Assembly: GCA_021234155.1 (NCBI GenBank)
Contig: JAJEKV010000003.1
Coordinates: forward strand, 15,674,386-15,738,385
Source of the DNA: Isoetes taiwanensis
Taxonomy: Eukaryota; Streptophyta; Lycopodiopsida; Isoetales; Isoetaceae
DNA length: 64,000 bases
Direction of reading: 5' to 3'
Of the stretch, positions 20,344 through 30,080 are shown in pieces; within the stretch, counting starts at the first letter, position 1, and each line of letters starts with the position of its first letter. Below the pieces are notes generated by a model. It was not told the DNA's origin. It ran no database searches and saw only the letters and a list, made by a program, of their open reading frames with translations. Position numbers and translations under genes: made by a program.

Positions 20344-22257
20344 AGGGGTTCTTGGCTTAGAATAGGTGAATCTGGGAGCATTTGGCTATGATTAGATGGT
20401 TAAATCGATCAAAAAATTTGGATCTTGGCATAAAATGTTTTTAGGGTCCTTGAGAATCTTTGTCGAAATATCCCACAGGAATTTTGCAAAACGGCAGACA
20501 AGGTATATAAGGCCTAAAAAAACCTTAATAATTAAATCGAGCGTGCTATGCCCACGTGGGATTCGGTCCATTACCGGCCCACACGCCCAGGTGTACCACG
20601 TGGCGGGGGAAGAGACTAGGCTCGCGGGGGGGAGGGGATGGGAGGAAAGGATTTTTTTTTTATTTTCTACAACTTGGCACGAATCTCAAAAACTCAAAAA
20701 TGAAGATCAAAATGAGGTTTTTTTCAAAAATTCTTTTTTTTTTTCACAAGGAATCTTTTTTGATGCTCTACAATATGGAAGAATCTTTATGCAAGAAAGG
20801 ATATTTGACTTTTTGGCTCAAAATGGAGGTCAAATTTGATGATGTGGCAAGTTGATAGGGTGATTTGGCAAATGAATGATGACATGGCATTTTGGAGTGA
20901 TGATGTGTCAAGCAAAGTGGCAAAATGACTTTTTTCTAGTCAAAACTTTTTTATGAAGTGGAAATGATGCCTATGATGACGTGGAGGTATCTAGTGATGA
21001 TGTGGGTGCTGATTGTTGAACTTCTACAGCACATCAGAGATTTTCATCACCCGTCAAAAAGTGACGACCTTCAGATCTGAGTTTATCACTGACAATTTTT
21101 GGAGATGCGGCTATGTCATCATTCTTTGATTTCTTGTTGCTTCAATCTTTCCTCGAATTTGAAAATGCTCATCGTTTAGACATCATAATGCGCGTTTTGC
21201 CAGACCAGGTTGATCACTGATGAATTTTGGAAGTCCACCGATGTCAATGATCTACATTGTTGGTGCTTCGATCTTACTTTGAATCTAAATGCCCATCGTC
21301 GGAGCATCATAATGGCTGTCGCTAGACTTCATTATGCCCGTTGAGCCCGTCAAACAAGCTTGCACAAAAAAATACGGCGCTGAAGATGTGCTGAAATTTC
21401 GCATTTTTGTACATCACTGTTAAAAATAAACCCCATGACATGTCACCTTAGGCATCAAAATGACTTTTCTTAGGTCAAATGTTTTGAAAAAGGAATTTTA
21501 TGGTAGGTGACATATGTGTGATGACATGGCATGCTTGGGTGATGATGTGGATGGTGCACGACATCTTTTGATGATGATGTGTAGAATTTGGAAATAGTGC
21601 ACATAACCTTGGATCTCTTAAGCAATATCTTAGAAATTTGACTTCTTCATGCTTGTTTTGGGAAATTGTGCACTTTCTCTTTCTAGTTTATCTTTTAGAG
21701 AGAGGAGATGATCTTAGATCATAGGAAACGCCAAATTGAATGGAATTTTTTGCTTTTGAAAATGATGAATGTATGGTGAGTGTGTGGTGTATTAATGGTG
21801 TGCTTTGACTAGGAAAAAGGCCATTTGCCAACTTTGGCTAGGGGTGGTGAAGATGAGGCAAGGGAGTATGAATTATGAGGCAAGTATGATGTTCATGGAC
21901 GGGATTGAGGTGGTGATCTCATGAAGGAAACCTTGTGAAAAAGAACTCATGCCAAAATGATCTCAAATTAGCCACATACCAAGGAATATTTGAGGGGTCT
22001 TCCAAACTTCACTCTGAGGGGTCTTCCAATCTTCAAACTCTGCTATGTTTTTGCTTGAGTCTTCTCCTCCTTGCCATGCTTGCATGATATCCAATGAATG
22101 TCCTTACCTTGGTTTTTCAACAATGTATTGTCTACTTTGTAGTCTTCAAGGATGTGAGTCTTCATATCTCTAGCACTTGCACACATGTCTTAGACAATAG
22201 TTAGTCAAAGATGTATAATTTGTGTGCACAACTCTTCTATGCTGCCAAAATGTAGCA
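20344..22257 (-). repeat. 3' LTR of Tat copy 2 (truncated)
   Basis: It aligns with 34427-35780: TTCTTGGCTTAGAATAG (20348), the TTTGTCGAAATATCCCACAG block (20459 and 34540) and the right ends at 22150-22257 and 35677-35780. On the minus strand it begins TGCTACATTTTGGCAGC at 22257. The region is full of degenerate TGATGATGTGG / TGACATGGCA motifs. Relative to the partner it has an extra segment of ~420 bp (about 21008-21430). Homology stops at 20344, so the end towards lower coordinates is lost. ORFs within it are not genes. Confidence 0.7.
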
Positions 22258-23601
22258 GTATCATGCCAAACAAAGAAGGATATTCTGGTCCCCCATCCTC
22301 CAGTTGTGCACATGAACTTTTTAAAGCTCTTGATGGTTGCCAATGTGGAGATATGGTTGGCAACATATGTTTCTGTAAGAGATGAGAGCAAAGCAAATTG
22401 GTAGATAGGCCAAATGAAGTGCAGATGAATATGAGAGAATGAAACTGATGAACCTGCATGGCAAGTGAATATGTGGTTAGCAAAAACAAAGATGCCATGT
22501 GGAGGTGTGATAGCAGCTAGATGAATATGATGGGGAATGGTGAAATAGAGGAGGCTTATATGGATCAAGGGCAACTCTTGAGCAGATTATTATATAATGG
22601 ATGTGTGGGAGGGTGATCCTGCATATGACATAATGTTTGTTAGTACAAAAAGCTGTTGTTATGGCAAGGATGGCAGCAACATCATGTGTAAAGATGTGTG
22701 GAAGAAAATAAGATGTGCTTGTGAGAATGATGTGTATGAATGGATCTTTTAGATGCTCCTGCATGGAAATCAATCACTTTAGCAAAGATAATTCAAGATG
22801 TTGGCCTTGTATGTGCTGGAACCTGCATGTATCTCACTATTCTTGCATTAGTATCGGTAGTAGACCACCTAAGAATAAATGAAACTAAACTTTGCATTAC
22901 TCTAGAACCACTCTTGAACTTGTTTTTTGTTGTTCGTTTTCTGTTTTTTTTAGATTTTTGCAAATATGATCAACAACTCAAAAGCAAATAAAACTACCTA
23001 TCTACAAAATACTATTTAATTTTAATCAAATGAGCTTAAGGCAACATGTTCTTCAAGTGCAAGATATTAATGAGATTTGGCAACTCTCTTCCTCAAGAAC
23101 ATACTTCAACCAGTAAGAATCTTTTCCTGCTGTTCCAATCACTTCAAAAGGGCCTTCCCATAGATTTTCAAATTTGGCTGCTACATCTTCCTTTGCTTTG
23201 TTCCATTTGAGCACTAATTCTCCTGTTTTGAGAGTGCCTTGAAGCTTGTGAGCAGCTTTGAATGCTGCTATGTCCTTTGGCTTTTTTGATGAGAATTGCA
23301 TTTTCAGCCTCAAACCTGTGTTCTTCCAGCTGCATCAATCTAACACACCTTTCTTTTAGTGCATCCTCCATTTCTAAATCGATCTGATAAGCCAATTTGA
23401 GGGAGGGTAATTCAAGCTCAATAGGGACAATGGGACAATGGACTCGATACCATACATATGCCAATCATTTTTAGAAATACTAATAGTTTTTTTTTAAAAT
23501 TGACTTCAAAACTTTGTTTGATGACTCAGCTTGACCATTGCCTTCAGGATAGTATTGGTATGCTTGACTTTGAGAGTAGCTAGTAATGAGGCAATGGCTT
23601 G
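22258..23601 (-). pseudogene. Integrase C-terminal remnant and 3' tail of Tat copy 2
   Basis: On the minus strand from 23601, QAIASLLATLKVKHTNT is the integrase core region just after the second catalytic Asp. A deletion-like jump follows to YRVHCPIVPIELELPSLKLA and then the C-terminal domain (TLKTGELVLKWNKAKEDVAA, to about 23053). 22290-23050 is a non-coding, partly pyrimidine-rich tail. A GGGGGACCAG purine run at 22288-22297 is followed by TTTGTTTGGCATGATAC before the LTR, matching the pre-LTR block of the other Tat-type elements. The integrase is interrupted at 23601/23602 by the chromovirus LTR. Confidence 0.75.
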
Positions 23602-24166
23602 TGTCATGAACCTACGCGAAAACAAAGAAAATATGTGGAAAATACGCAAGAAATACGGAAGAAATACGCCAAGATCGGCAAAGAATCTGATATATGAACA
23701 GGAATCAAGAGTATCATGCCCCGAAGGCATGCAAGAACACGAGACAAATGCCTAGAAGGCTCAAGACTGGCATTGAACCCGAATGATTTGACAAGAAAGA
23801 GGTGCCTCCTTATATATCTAGGCCAACGGTCAGGATCGTGCCACTCTAATGGATGAGATCATGCCACATATCATGCATGCATGTAGGTTCTAGAATATTC
23901 TAGAACCTCCTGGAAACAGCCTCATATATGAGAAGGACATGAGGCAATATCTTTAACAAATATTGGTAGCACACTTGGCAAAGGTGCGTGACTTGGAAGT
24001 GGAAGGTTGTGAGTTCAAATCTTATCTTGTGCAACTACCCTTTTGCATCCGTGTGACGACCATCTTTTGTACGTATGAGTAAAATGTTCGTATGATACGA
24101 ACACACCATCTTTTGTACGTATGAGTAAAATGTTCGTATGATACGAATATCTGTATACTCGTCACA
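23602..24166 (-). repeat. Chromovirus LTR (copy A), complete
   Basis: On the minus strand it runs from TGTGACGAG at 24166 to GGTTCATGACA at 23602, giving TG...CA ends with short inverted similarity. It follows a polypurine tract (GTAGGAGGGGGATAG) at 24181-24167. The left boundary cuts the Tat integrase. It contains a 22-bp perfect palindrome with a heat-shock element (23886-23907), a tRNA-like segment in antisense (23967-24021) and two tandem ~45-bp units with TTCGTAT-G-ATACGAA palindromes (24059-24148). Confidence 0.7.
23888..23905. promoter_or_regulatory. Four-unit heat-shock element in LTR copy A
   Basis: TTCTAGAATATTCTAGAA equals TTCnnGAAnnTTCnnGAA, four contiguous and alternating nGAAn units, inside the perfect palindrome GGTTCTAG...CTAGAACC. 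Such arrays bind heat-shock factor trimers. The same array occurs in LTR copy B at 24419-24436. Confidence 0.65.
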
Positions 24167-24353
24167 CTATCCCCCTCCTACGATGGTGACGAGTCCTCGG
24201 AGCTGGGGCCGGAGTACTCAAACTTGGCTTATCCGGGTAACGTCGATGAAACTCATAAATTTTATCAGGAGCATTAGTCAGATTCTTGGCAGGATCCCAG
24301 GTTCTATCACTTGGCGAGTAACCTTCCCAATCGAAAAGGATTCGACAAGAAGG
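24167..24353 (-). pseudogene. Chromodomain copy A, overlapping PPT and LTR start
   Basis: On the minus strand the frame gives FDWEGYSPSDRTWDPAKNLT and NAPDKIYEFHRRYPDKPS, a chromodomain with the W-E-G-Y and R-T-W-D-P core. It ends PRTRHHRRRGIV and a TGA. The polypurine tract is thus translated (RRRGI), and the stop codon lies in TGTGA, the first bases of the LTR. The 5' part is lost in the tandem duplication. Confidence 0.75.
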
Positions 24354-24651
24354 ACAATGGTCAGGATCGCACCACTCTAATGGATGAGATCATGCCAAGT
24401 GTCGCGCATGCATATAGGTTCTAGAATATTCTAGAACCTCCTGGAAACAGCGCCGCATCTGAGAAAGACATGAAGAAATATTTTTAAGGAATATTGGTAG
24501 TGCACTTGGCAAAGGTGCTTGACTCGCAAGTGGAAGGTTGCGAGTTCAAATCCTATCTTGTGCAACTATCCTTTTGCATCTATGTGACGACCATCTTTTG
24601 TACATACAAGTATAATGTTCGTATGATACGAATATCCATATGGTCATCACA
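24354..24651 (-). repeat. Chromovirus LTR copy B (partial)
   Basis: A diverged duplicate of 23826-24166, starting inside the LTR and ending at ...TCATCACA, 24651, before the PPT and internal region (ATAGGAGGGGGATAG, minus). It keeps the heat-shock palindrome (24417-24438) and the tRNA-like A and B boxes (24498-24508 and 24544-24552), but has only one of the two ~45-bp units. Confidence 0.65.
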
Positions 24652-26282
24652 CTATCCCCCTCCTATGACGACGACGAGTCCTCGGAGCTGGGGCCGGAGT
24701 ACTCAAGCTTGGCTTATCCGGGTAACCTCGATGAAACTCTGCAATTTTATCAGGAGCATTAGTCAGATTCTCGGCTCGATCTCCTCATGATCATCAATTT
24801 CTACTAGTGGCGGCGGCGGAGGAACGCGATCCGGGAAAGTATCAATTGTGTAGGGCTCCAATAGAGAAACATGAAATACTGGATGGAGCCGAACAACTGG
24901 AGAGAGCTCGAGCCAGAATGCCACATTGCTGATCTGAGCCGTGATCCGGTAAGGACCAAGGCAAGTTAGTCAAACTTGTTGCAGGGACGTGAGGTAGGAA
25001 GGTCCCTATGAAGAAGCCAGACAAGGTCACCAACATAAAATTTAGGAGCTTCCCGTCGATCAAATCGGCATAATGCCGATAGCGTTCCTGTGCTCGGTGA
25101 AGATGATGCTGAAGATCTGATTGAAGAGCCTGTAGTTTCTCAAGTCGAGACTCGGCACTAGGATTGACAGAGTCACCACCGGCGACACTAAGAGACCAAT
25201 GAGGATGCTAACCAGAGTTCAAAAAGAATGGAGTCTGGCCAATAGAAGCATTATACTGAGTTATTATGGACAAACTCAGCTAATGGAAGATAATCGACCC
25301 AATCATCCTGCTGTTAACTGATAAAGCACCTTAAATATTGCTTCAGAGTCTGATTAGTGCGTTCTACCTGCCCATTACTTTCTAGATGATGATCAGATGT
25401 CAGTGAGCAGTCGATATGCAATAACTTCAAAAGCCGCTTCCAAAAACCTGCTACGAACTGCGGTCCATGATCGCAACATAAAATTTAGGAGCTTCCCGTC
25501 GATGCAAATCGGCATAATGCCGATAGCGTTCCTGTGCTCGGTGAAGATGATACTGAAGATCTGATTGAAGAGCCTGTAGTTTCTCAAGTCGAGACTCGGC
25601 ACTAGGATTGATAGAGCCACCACCAGCGACACTAAGAGACCAACGAGGATGCTGACCAGAGTTCAAAAAGAACGGAGTCTGACCAGTAGAAGCATTATAC
25701 TGAGTTATTATAGACAAACTCAGCTAATGGAAGATAATCGACCCAATCATCCTGCTGTTAACTGAAGAAGCACCTTAAATATTGCTCCAGAGTCTGATTA
25801 GTGCGTTCTACCTGCCCATTACTTTCTAGATGATGATCAGATGTAAGTGAGCAGTCGATATGCAATAACACCAAAAGCCGCTTCAAAAAACCTGCGATGA
25901 ACTGCAGTCCACGATCGCTGACGATAGTATCGGGCAAACCCTGAAGTCTGACTACTTCACGAAGAAGAAGATTCGTTGTTCCCTCACTAGTGATGGTGAT
26001 GTTGCAGGGAATAAAATGAGCCATCTTAGAGAAACGATCAACAACAATCATGATGGCATCATAACCCCGAGAGAGTGGCAGCTCTGGAATAAAGTCTATA
26101 AAAATGCTTTTCCAAGATCCATTTGGTACCAGAAGGCCTTGAGGAAGATGCCTTGGAACCTTCGCTTGACAGTAAATGTCATAGGATCGAATAAAAGCTT
26201 CGACAGAGCGACGAAGCCCAGGCCACCAATACTCTCGACGAATAAGTTCAAGAGTCTTGGCTACCCCAAAGTGTCTGGCCAT
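24652..26282 (-). pseudogene. Chromovirus integrase and chromodomain copy B
   Basis: ORF 26282-25758 carries the zinc-binding and core parts: HFGVAKTLELIRREYWWPGL, CQAKVPRHLPQGLLVPNG, first Asp in IFIDFIPELPLSRGYD, second in TIVSDRGLQFI, and Glu in ESNGQVERTNQTLEQYLRCF. The frame continues at 25717-25451 (TGQTPFFLNSGQHPRWSL, SRLEKLQALQSDLQYHLHRA). Then the segment is duplicated at 25033-25475. 25063-24842 gives the C-terminal domain with YVGDLVWLLHRDLPTSR-type reading, followed by the remains of the chromodomain to 24652. Frameshifts and the duplication make it inactive. Confidence 0.85.
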
Positions 26283-27810
26283 AGGTGAATCATGGCAAGC
26301 CTAGAGAACCCGAAGCCTAGAAGCACCATCTGGCACATACAGAAGCCATCACGAAACAGGAGTCCATCTCGAACCTCAAAACGATCATAGTCTGATCGCA
26401 TTTGCTGAGAAGATGATGCAGAGCCAAGGTATGAGAATACATTTTGAGCCAATGGATCGAAGGGCAGAGATGCTTGAACAAACTCCAATAAGACCGTATC
26501 ATAAGGCCTCTCGAATAATGTGAGGGCCATAAGCTGGAACCGATCGGGCCCTAGAATAACCTATGATTGCTGATCAAATGTAAGATCACCTAGCTTGGGC
26601 TCAAGGTGGGAGCGTCGAGACAAGGCATCAGACTTCCCTTCGAGGGATCCAGGATGGTACTTGATCACGAAATCAATATGGGATAATACTTGAGTATGCC
26701 ACGGGCTTTGACGACGGTTGAGCACTCGAGCAAACTGAAAATATTCTAGATTTTGATGATCTGTATAGACTGTGACCTTATAAGGAGATCCCTCCAGGAA
26801 ACTTCTCCACTCCTCAAAATAATCTACTATCGCCAACAACTCCTTATCATAGTTGATTTCAGCAGCCTGAAACTTTCATGAATGATAGGCAATTGGATGC
26901 AATTCATGGTCGTCCCCCTCTGTGACAGGATGCAAAATCAGAAGCATTTGCTTCGACAACATATGGGCACAAAGGATCTCATGAGCAAGAACTGACGTCG
27001 TGGTAAAAACATGCTTCAAAGTAACAAAAACAGATTCTGCTTCCACACTCCATTCAAATGGCACGTCCTTAACCGTGAGGCATGTCAAAGGAAGGGTAAT
27101 CTTTGAATAATCTCGAATGAAATGCCGATAGAAATTGGCAAACCTAAGAAAACATTGAATATCTTCGAATGGATGAAGGTGTTTTCCACTGTAGAACAGT
27201 GTTGATCTTTTCGGGATCCATAGAGACTCCATGTGGAGTGATATGATAGCCAAGGAACTCCACACTATCCTGCTCAAACTGACACTTCTCAAGTTTGGCA
27301 TATATCCCGTGCGAACGAAGCTTCTGAAGGACTTGTCGAACATGCCTCTCATGTTCTTCGAGAGTCTTAGAATAAATAAGAATATCATCTAAATAGATGA
27401 TAACAAAAGTGTAAGAACTCTCGAAAGACATCATTGGCCGTATGTTGGAATACTGCTGGAGCATTAATAAGTCCAAACGGCATAACTGTATACACAAAAT
27501 AACCATACAGAGTACGAAAAGTTGTTTTCCACTCATCACCCTCCCAGATCCGGATAAGATTGTAGGTACCCCGAAGATCAATCTTCGTAAAATAATGCGC
27601 ACCTTGGAGTCGTTCCAACAACTTTGGGATCAGAGGAAGCGGATACCGATTTGGCACTGCGATCTTATTGAGCCCACGATAGTCAACGACCAGACGCAGC
27701 GAATCATCCTTCTTTTTTACGAAGAAGATAGGTGCTCCAGCAGGGGACTGAGAATATCGAATGAAACCAGTGGCTAGATTCTCTTCAATATAATCCTGCA
27801 AAATCTTCAA
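26283..27810 (-). pseudogene. Chromovirus reverse transcriptase and RNase H
   Basis: RT fingers and palm are at 27810-27385: [40 protein letters not shown] and [18 protein letters not shown] frameshift near 27430 moves to the frame with [20 protein letters not shown] (catalytic YLDD) and LEKCQFEQDSVEFLGYHITP. Connection and RNase H follow in broken frames: CFLRFANFYRHFIRDYSKIT, FEEWRSFLEGSPYKVTVYTD, HQNLEYFQFARVLNRRQ and SHIDFVIKYHPGSLEGKSDA. Domain order and motifs are those of Ty3/gypsy chromoviruses. At least three frame faults are visible. Confidence 0.88.
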
Positions 27811-28209
27811 CTCAGCGAATATAGACCATATATCGGACCATATGGTGGCATTGTCCTGGGCTGCAAATCAATAGGACAATCATATGGACGATGTTCTGGG
27901 AGCTTGCTGGCCTTGACTTTGTCAAAAACATCAGAGAAGTCGCCACATTTATCTGGAGGCATTGGAGCAGACCTCACTGGTGTCGAGCTAGCTGATGGGT
28001 GAACCTAGATTGCAAATACTGAAGTTGAATCTTGCCTTCCAGATTTAATGAACTCGCGAAGAGAAATCTTCCAGATACGAAACTGAGGACATGAAGAAGC
28101 CTCTACAGAAGAAGGGGAAGGAACATGAGCAGGAGCATGAGGAGGAGCAACTGGAACAGGAATTGGAGCAGGGACTGGAGCTAGAACTGGTTGAGCACAA
28201 GAAAACAGA

Positions 28210-28984
28210 CAGGGACTGGAGCTAGAACTGGTTGAGCACAAGAAAACAGACTCTTAGGATTTAGGCTCACACCTCCCTTCCTGCACATAGCAAATAATTT
28301 GGTAAGACAAGCAAAATAATCCTTGCCAGAAGTGCTTAAACACAAATCAGCTAAGAAAACTCGAAATGCTGTGGGAGGCATATCCTTGAAAATAGTGTCC
28401 ATTGCTCTTTGAAATGTTGCTAATGCATTTATGAGTTCAAAGGGCACCCTTCTCATTGCAAATGTTCTCCAGGGTGTGATAAAAGAGGTCTTGGTCTGAT
28501 CCTCCTCCCAGATACTGATTTGATTGAATCCTGAAAAGCCATCTAAGAAAGAATACATTTCTTTACCTGCAACAGCATGCAAAACTTCCTCCAAGAAGGG
28601 TAGGGGATTACAATCCTTGATAGTTGCCTTGTTTAAATCCCTATAATCAATGCAAATTCTAATTGTTTTGTTCTTTTTTTCCACAGGCACTATGCAAGAC
28701 AACCATTCTGGATTTACTATCTCTGATATCACACCAGCATATTTCATTTTGTACAACTCTTCTTTGATCAGGCCAAGCAAAGTTGCATTTATCCTCCTTA
28801 GTTTCTGCATGATAGGCTTCGTACTTTCTTTAATTTTTATTTCAAATTCACACATACCTTTGTCCACACCAATCAGCCCATTATAATCCAAGCAAACACA
28901 TCCATTCATCAAAGAACTTAGCAATAAAAGGCTCATCTTCTTCTTTGAACAAGTCACCAACATACAATGTTCTACCTTGACCAT
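28210..28984 (-). pseudogene. Reverse transcriptase of Tat copy 2 (5' two-thirds)
   Basis: The ORF begins at 28984 just after the linker and encodes KLRRINATLLGLIKEELYKM, KTIRICIDYRDLNKATIKDC, FLDGFSGFNQISIWEEDQTK and FAMRRVPFELINALATFQRA. At the YxDD site it reads FLADLCLSTSGK instead of YLDDLCL, so the catalytic Asp pair is damaged. The frame goes on to KGGVSLNPKSLFSCAQ, where it leaves RT and enters chromovirus-side sequence (near 28210-28250). It is the closest homologue of the RT at 4.1-5.0 kb. Confidence 0.88.
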
Positions 28985-29500
28985 TTTTTTGAACTTTTAC
29001 CTGTTTTTCTTCACTTGCATTTATGACCAAGATTGGATAAAGCTTCTGTAGCTCATCTTTTTCTAGGTCCTCCTCCTTTATTGCTCCTTCTGCTAAGTGT
29101 TCAAGCAGGACACTCCTGCACAATGCATCTGCTTCACAATTTTGCTCCCTTGGCACATGACACAATTTCCAAGACTTAAAGCCTGCCAATTCTTCCAATG
29201 CCTTATCTCTTAGCAAGATCATGTCTTCATTTTTAGCTTGATATCCTCACAAGACCTGTCTACAAACCAATTGTAAGTCATCAAAAATGACAATGTTGCT
29301 CATACCTAGATGTTTGGCTTCTTCCAAGCCTGCTATAAGGGCATTATATTCTGTCATGTTAGAAGTAATATTAGGGAAAATCCTGCCTACCTTAGCCAAT
29401 AATCTACTAGAAGAATCCTTGAGAATTGCAGCAGAAGAGGCCACACTCAGTCTTTTAAAAAAAAAAGCAAAATTTTCACCTTTACACAAATTCACCTCCA
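28985..29500 (-). pseudogene. Plant/archaeal-type RNase H before the RT (Tat copy 2)
   Basis: In minus-strand order: RLSVASSAAILKDSSSRLLA, ITSNMTEYNALIAGLEEAKH (catalytic Glu in TEYNAL), IVIFDDLQLVCRQVL (DDLQL where copy 1 has GDSQL), a stop near 29247, then SWKLCHVPREQNCEADALCR (Asp in EADAL) and the linker QKNGQGRTLYVGDLFKEEDE. It lies between protease and RT exactly as in copy 1. This shows that the order is ancestral to both insertions and not an accident of one. Confidence 0.75.
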
Positions 29501-30080
29501 TGGACAGTTTTGGCTTTGATATTTGATCAGAAGCAGCAAGCTCATATTCTCCACGGGGATTTTGCACCAAAATATCTTCTTCAATGAAGTTTAGAGCTTC
29601 AAATTCCCCAACTTTGTTGTAGAGAGTCACCTTCTTTTTTCCATCGGATATGGTACATTCTCCTTTTGACCATACATGCCTTGCATCCACTGTGGACAAC
29701 AATTCTCTTCCCAAGAGCATGTCATAAATATCATATTTTTCATCAATACCTTCAAATGCAATCACCACAAAATTAGCAGCCACAATAATTCCTTCTACAT
29801 CGATTGGCACATTGCTCACAATTTCCATAGGGTTAATCGTAGTATCAGCACCATAGGAGCCTTCTTATCAATTTCCAGCCCACATAATCTCATAATGTGA
29901 TAAGGCATAACATTAAGTGGTGATCCTCCATCTAGTTGTACTTTGATTAATACTTTCTTACCCATTCTGGCCACACATGTAAAAGCACCTGGATCATACT
30001 CTTCTTAGGTCAACACATGCTCCTCAATGTGATTTGTAAAAGCAACTTCATCCTCCTTGGTTAGATTCAAAACCTTTTTT
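29501..30080 (-). pseudogene. Protease region of Tat copy 2
   Basis: The frame 29828-29247 carries IVSNVPIDVEGIIVAANFVV, YDIYDMLLGRELLSTVDARH and VWSKGECTISDGKKK, the C-terminal half of the protease. The active-site half lies in other frames at about 30000-29850 (a VQLDGGSPLNVMPYHIMRL-like reading with the DGGS motif). Stops between the parts show decay. Confidence 0.7.

Larger units (their letters stand above)
23602..28240 (-). mobile_element. Chromovirus nested in Tat copy 2 (rearranged)
   Basis: On the minus strand: truncated gag-proximal sequence (about 28240), RT, RNase H, integrase, chromodomain, PPT and LTR. The outermost LTR copy is 23602-24166. The element is rearranged twice: a tandem duplication of LTR part plus chromodomain (unit about 528 bp, 23826 to 24353 and 24354 onward), and a tandem duplication of an integrase-region segment (25033-25475 and 25476-25917). 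The 5' LTR, gag and protease are missing at the right, where the sequence passes into Tat RT after a 48-bp tandem repeat (28157-28250). Confidence 0.8.

Noticed and set aside
24491-24560. A genuine tRNA gene
   Set aside because: A and B boxes fit, but the anticodon and acceptor stems do not pair; at best tRNA-derived.
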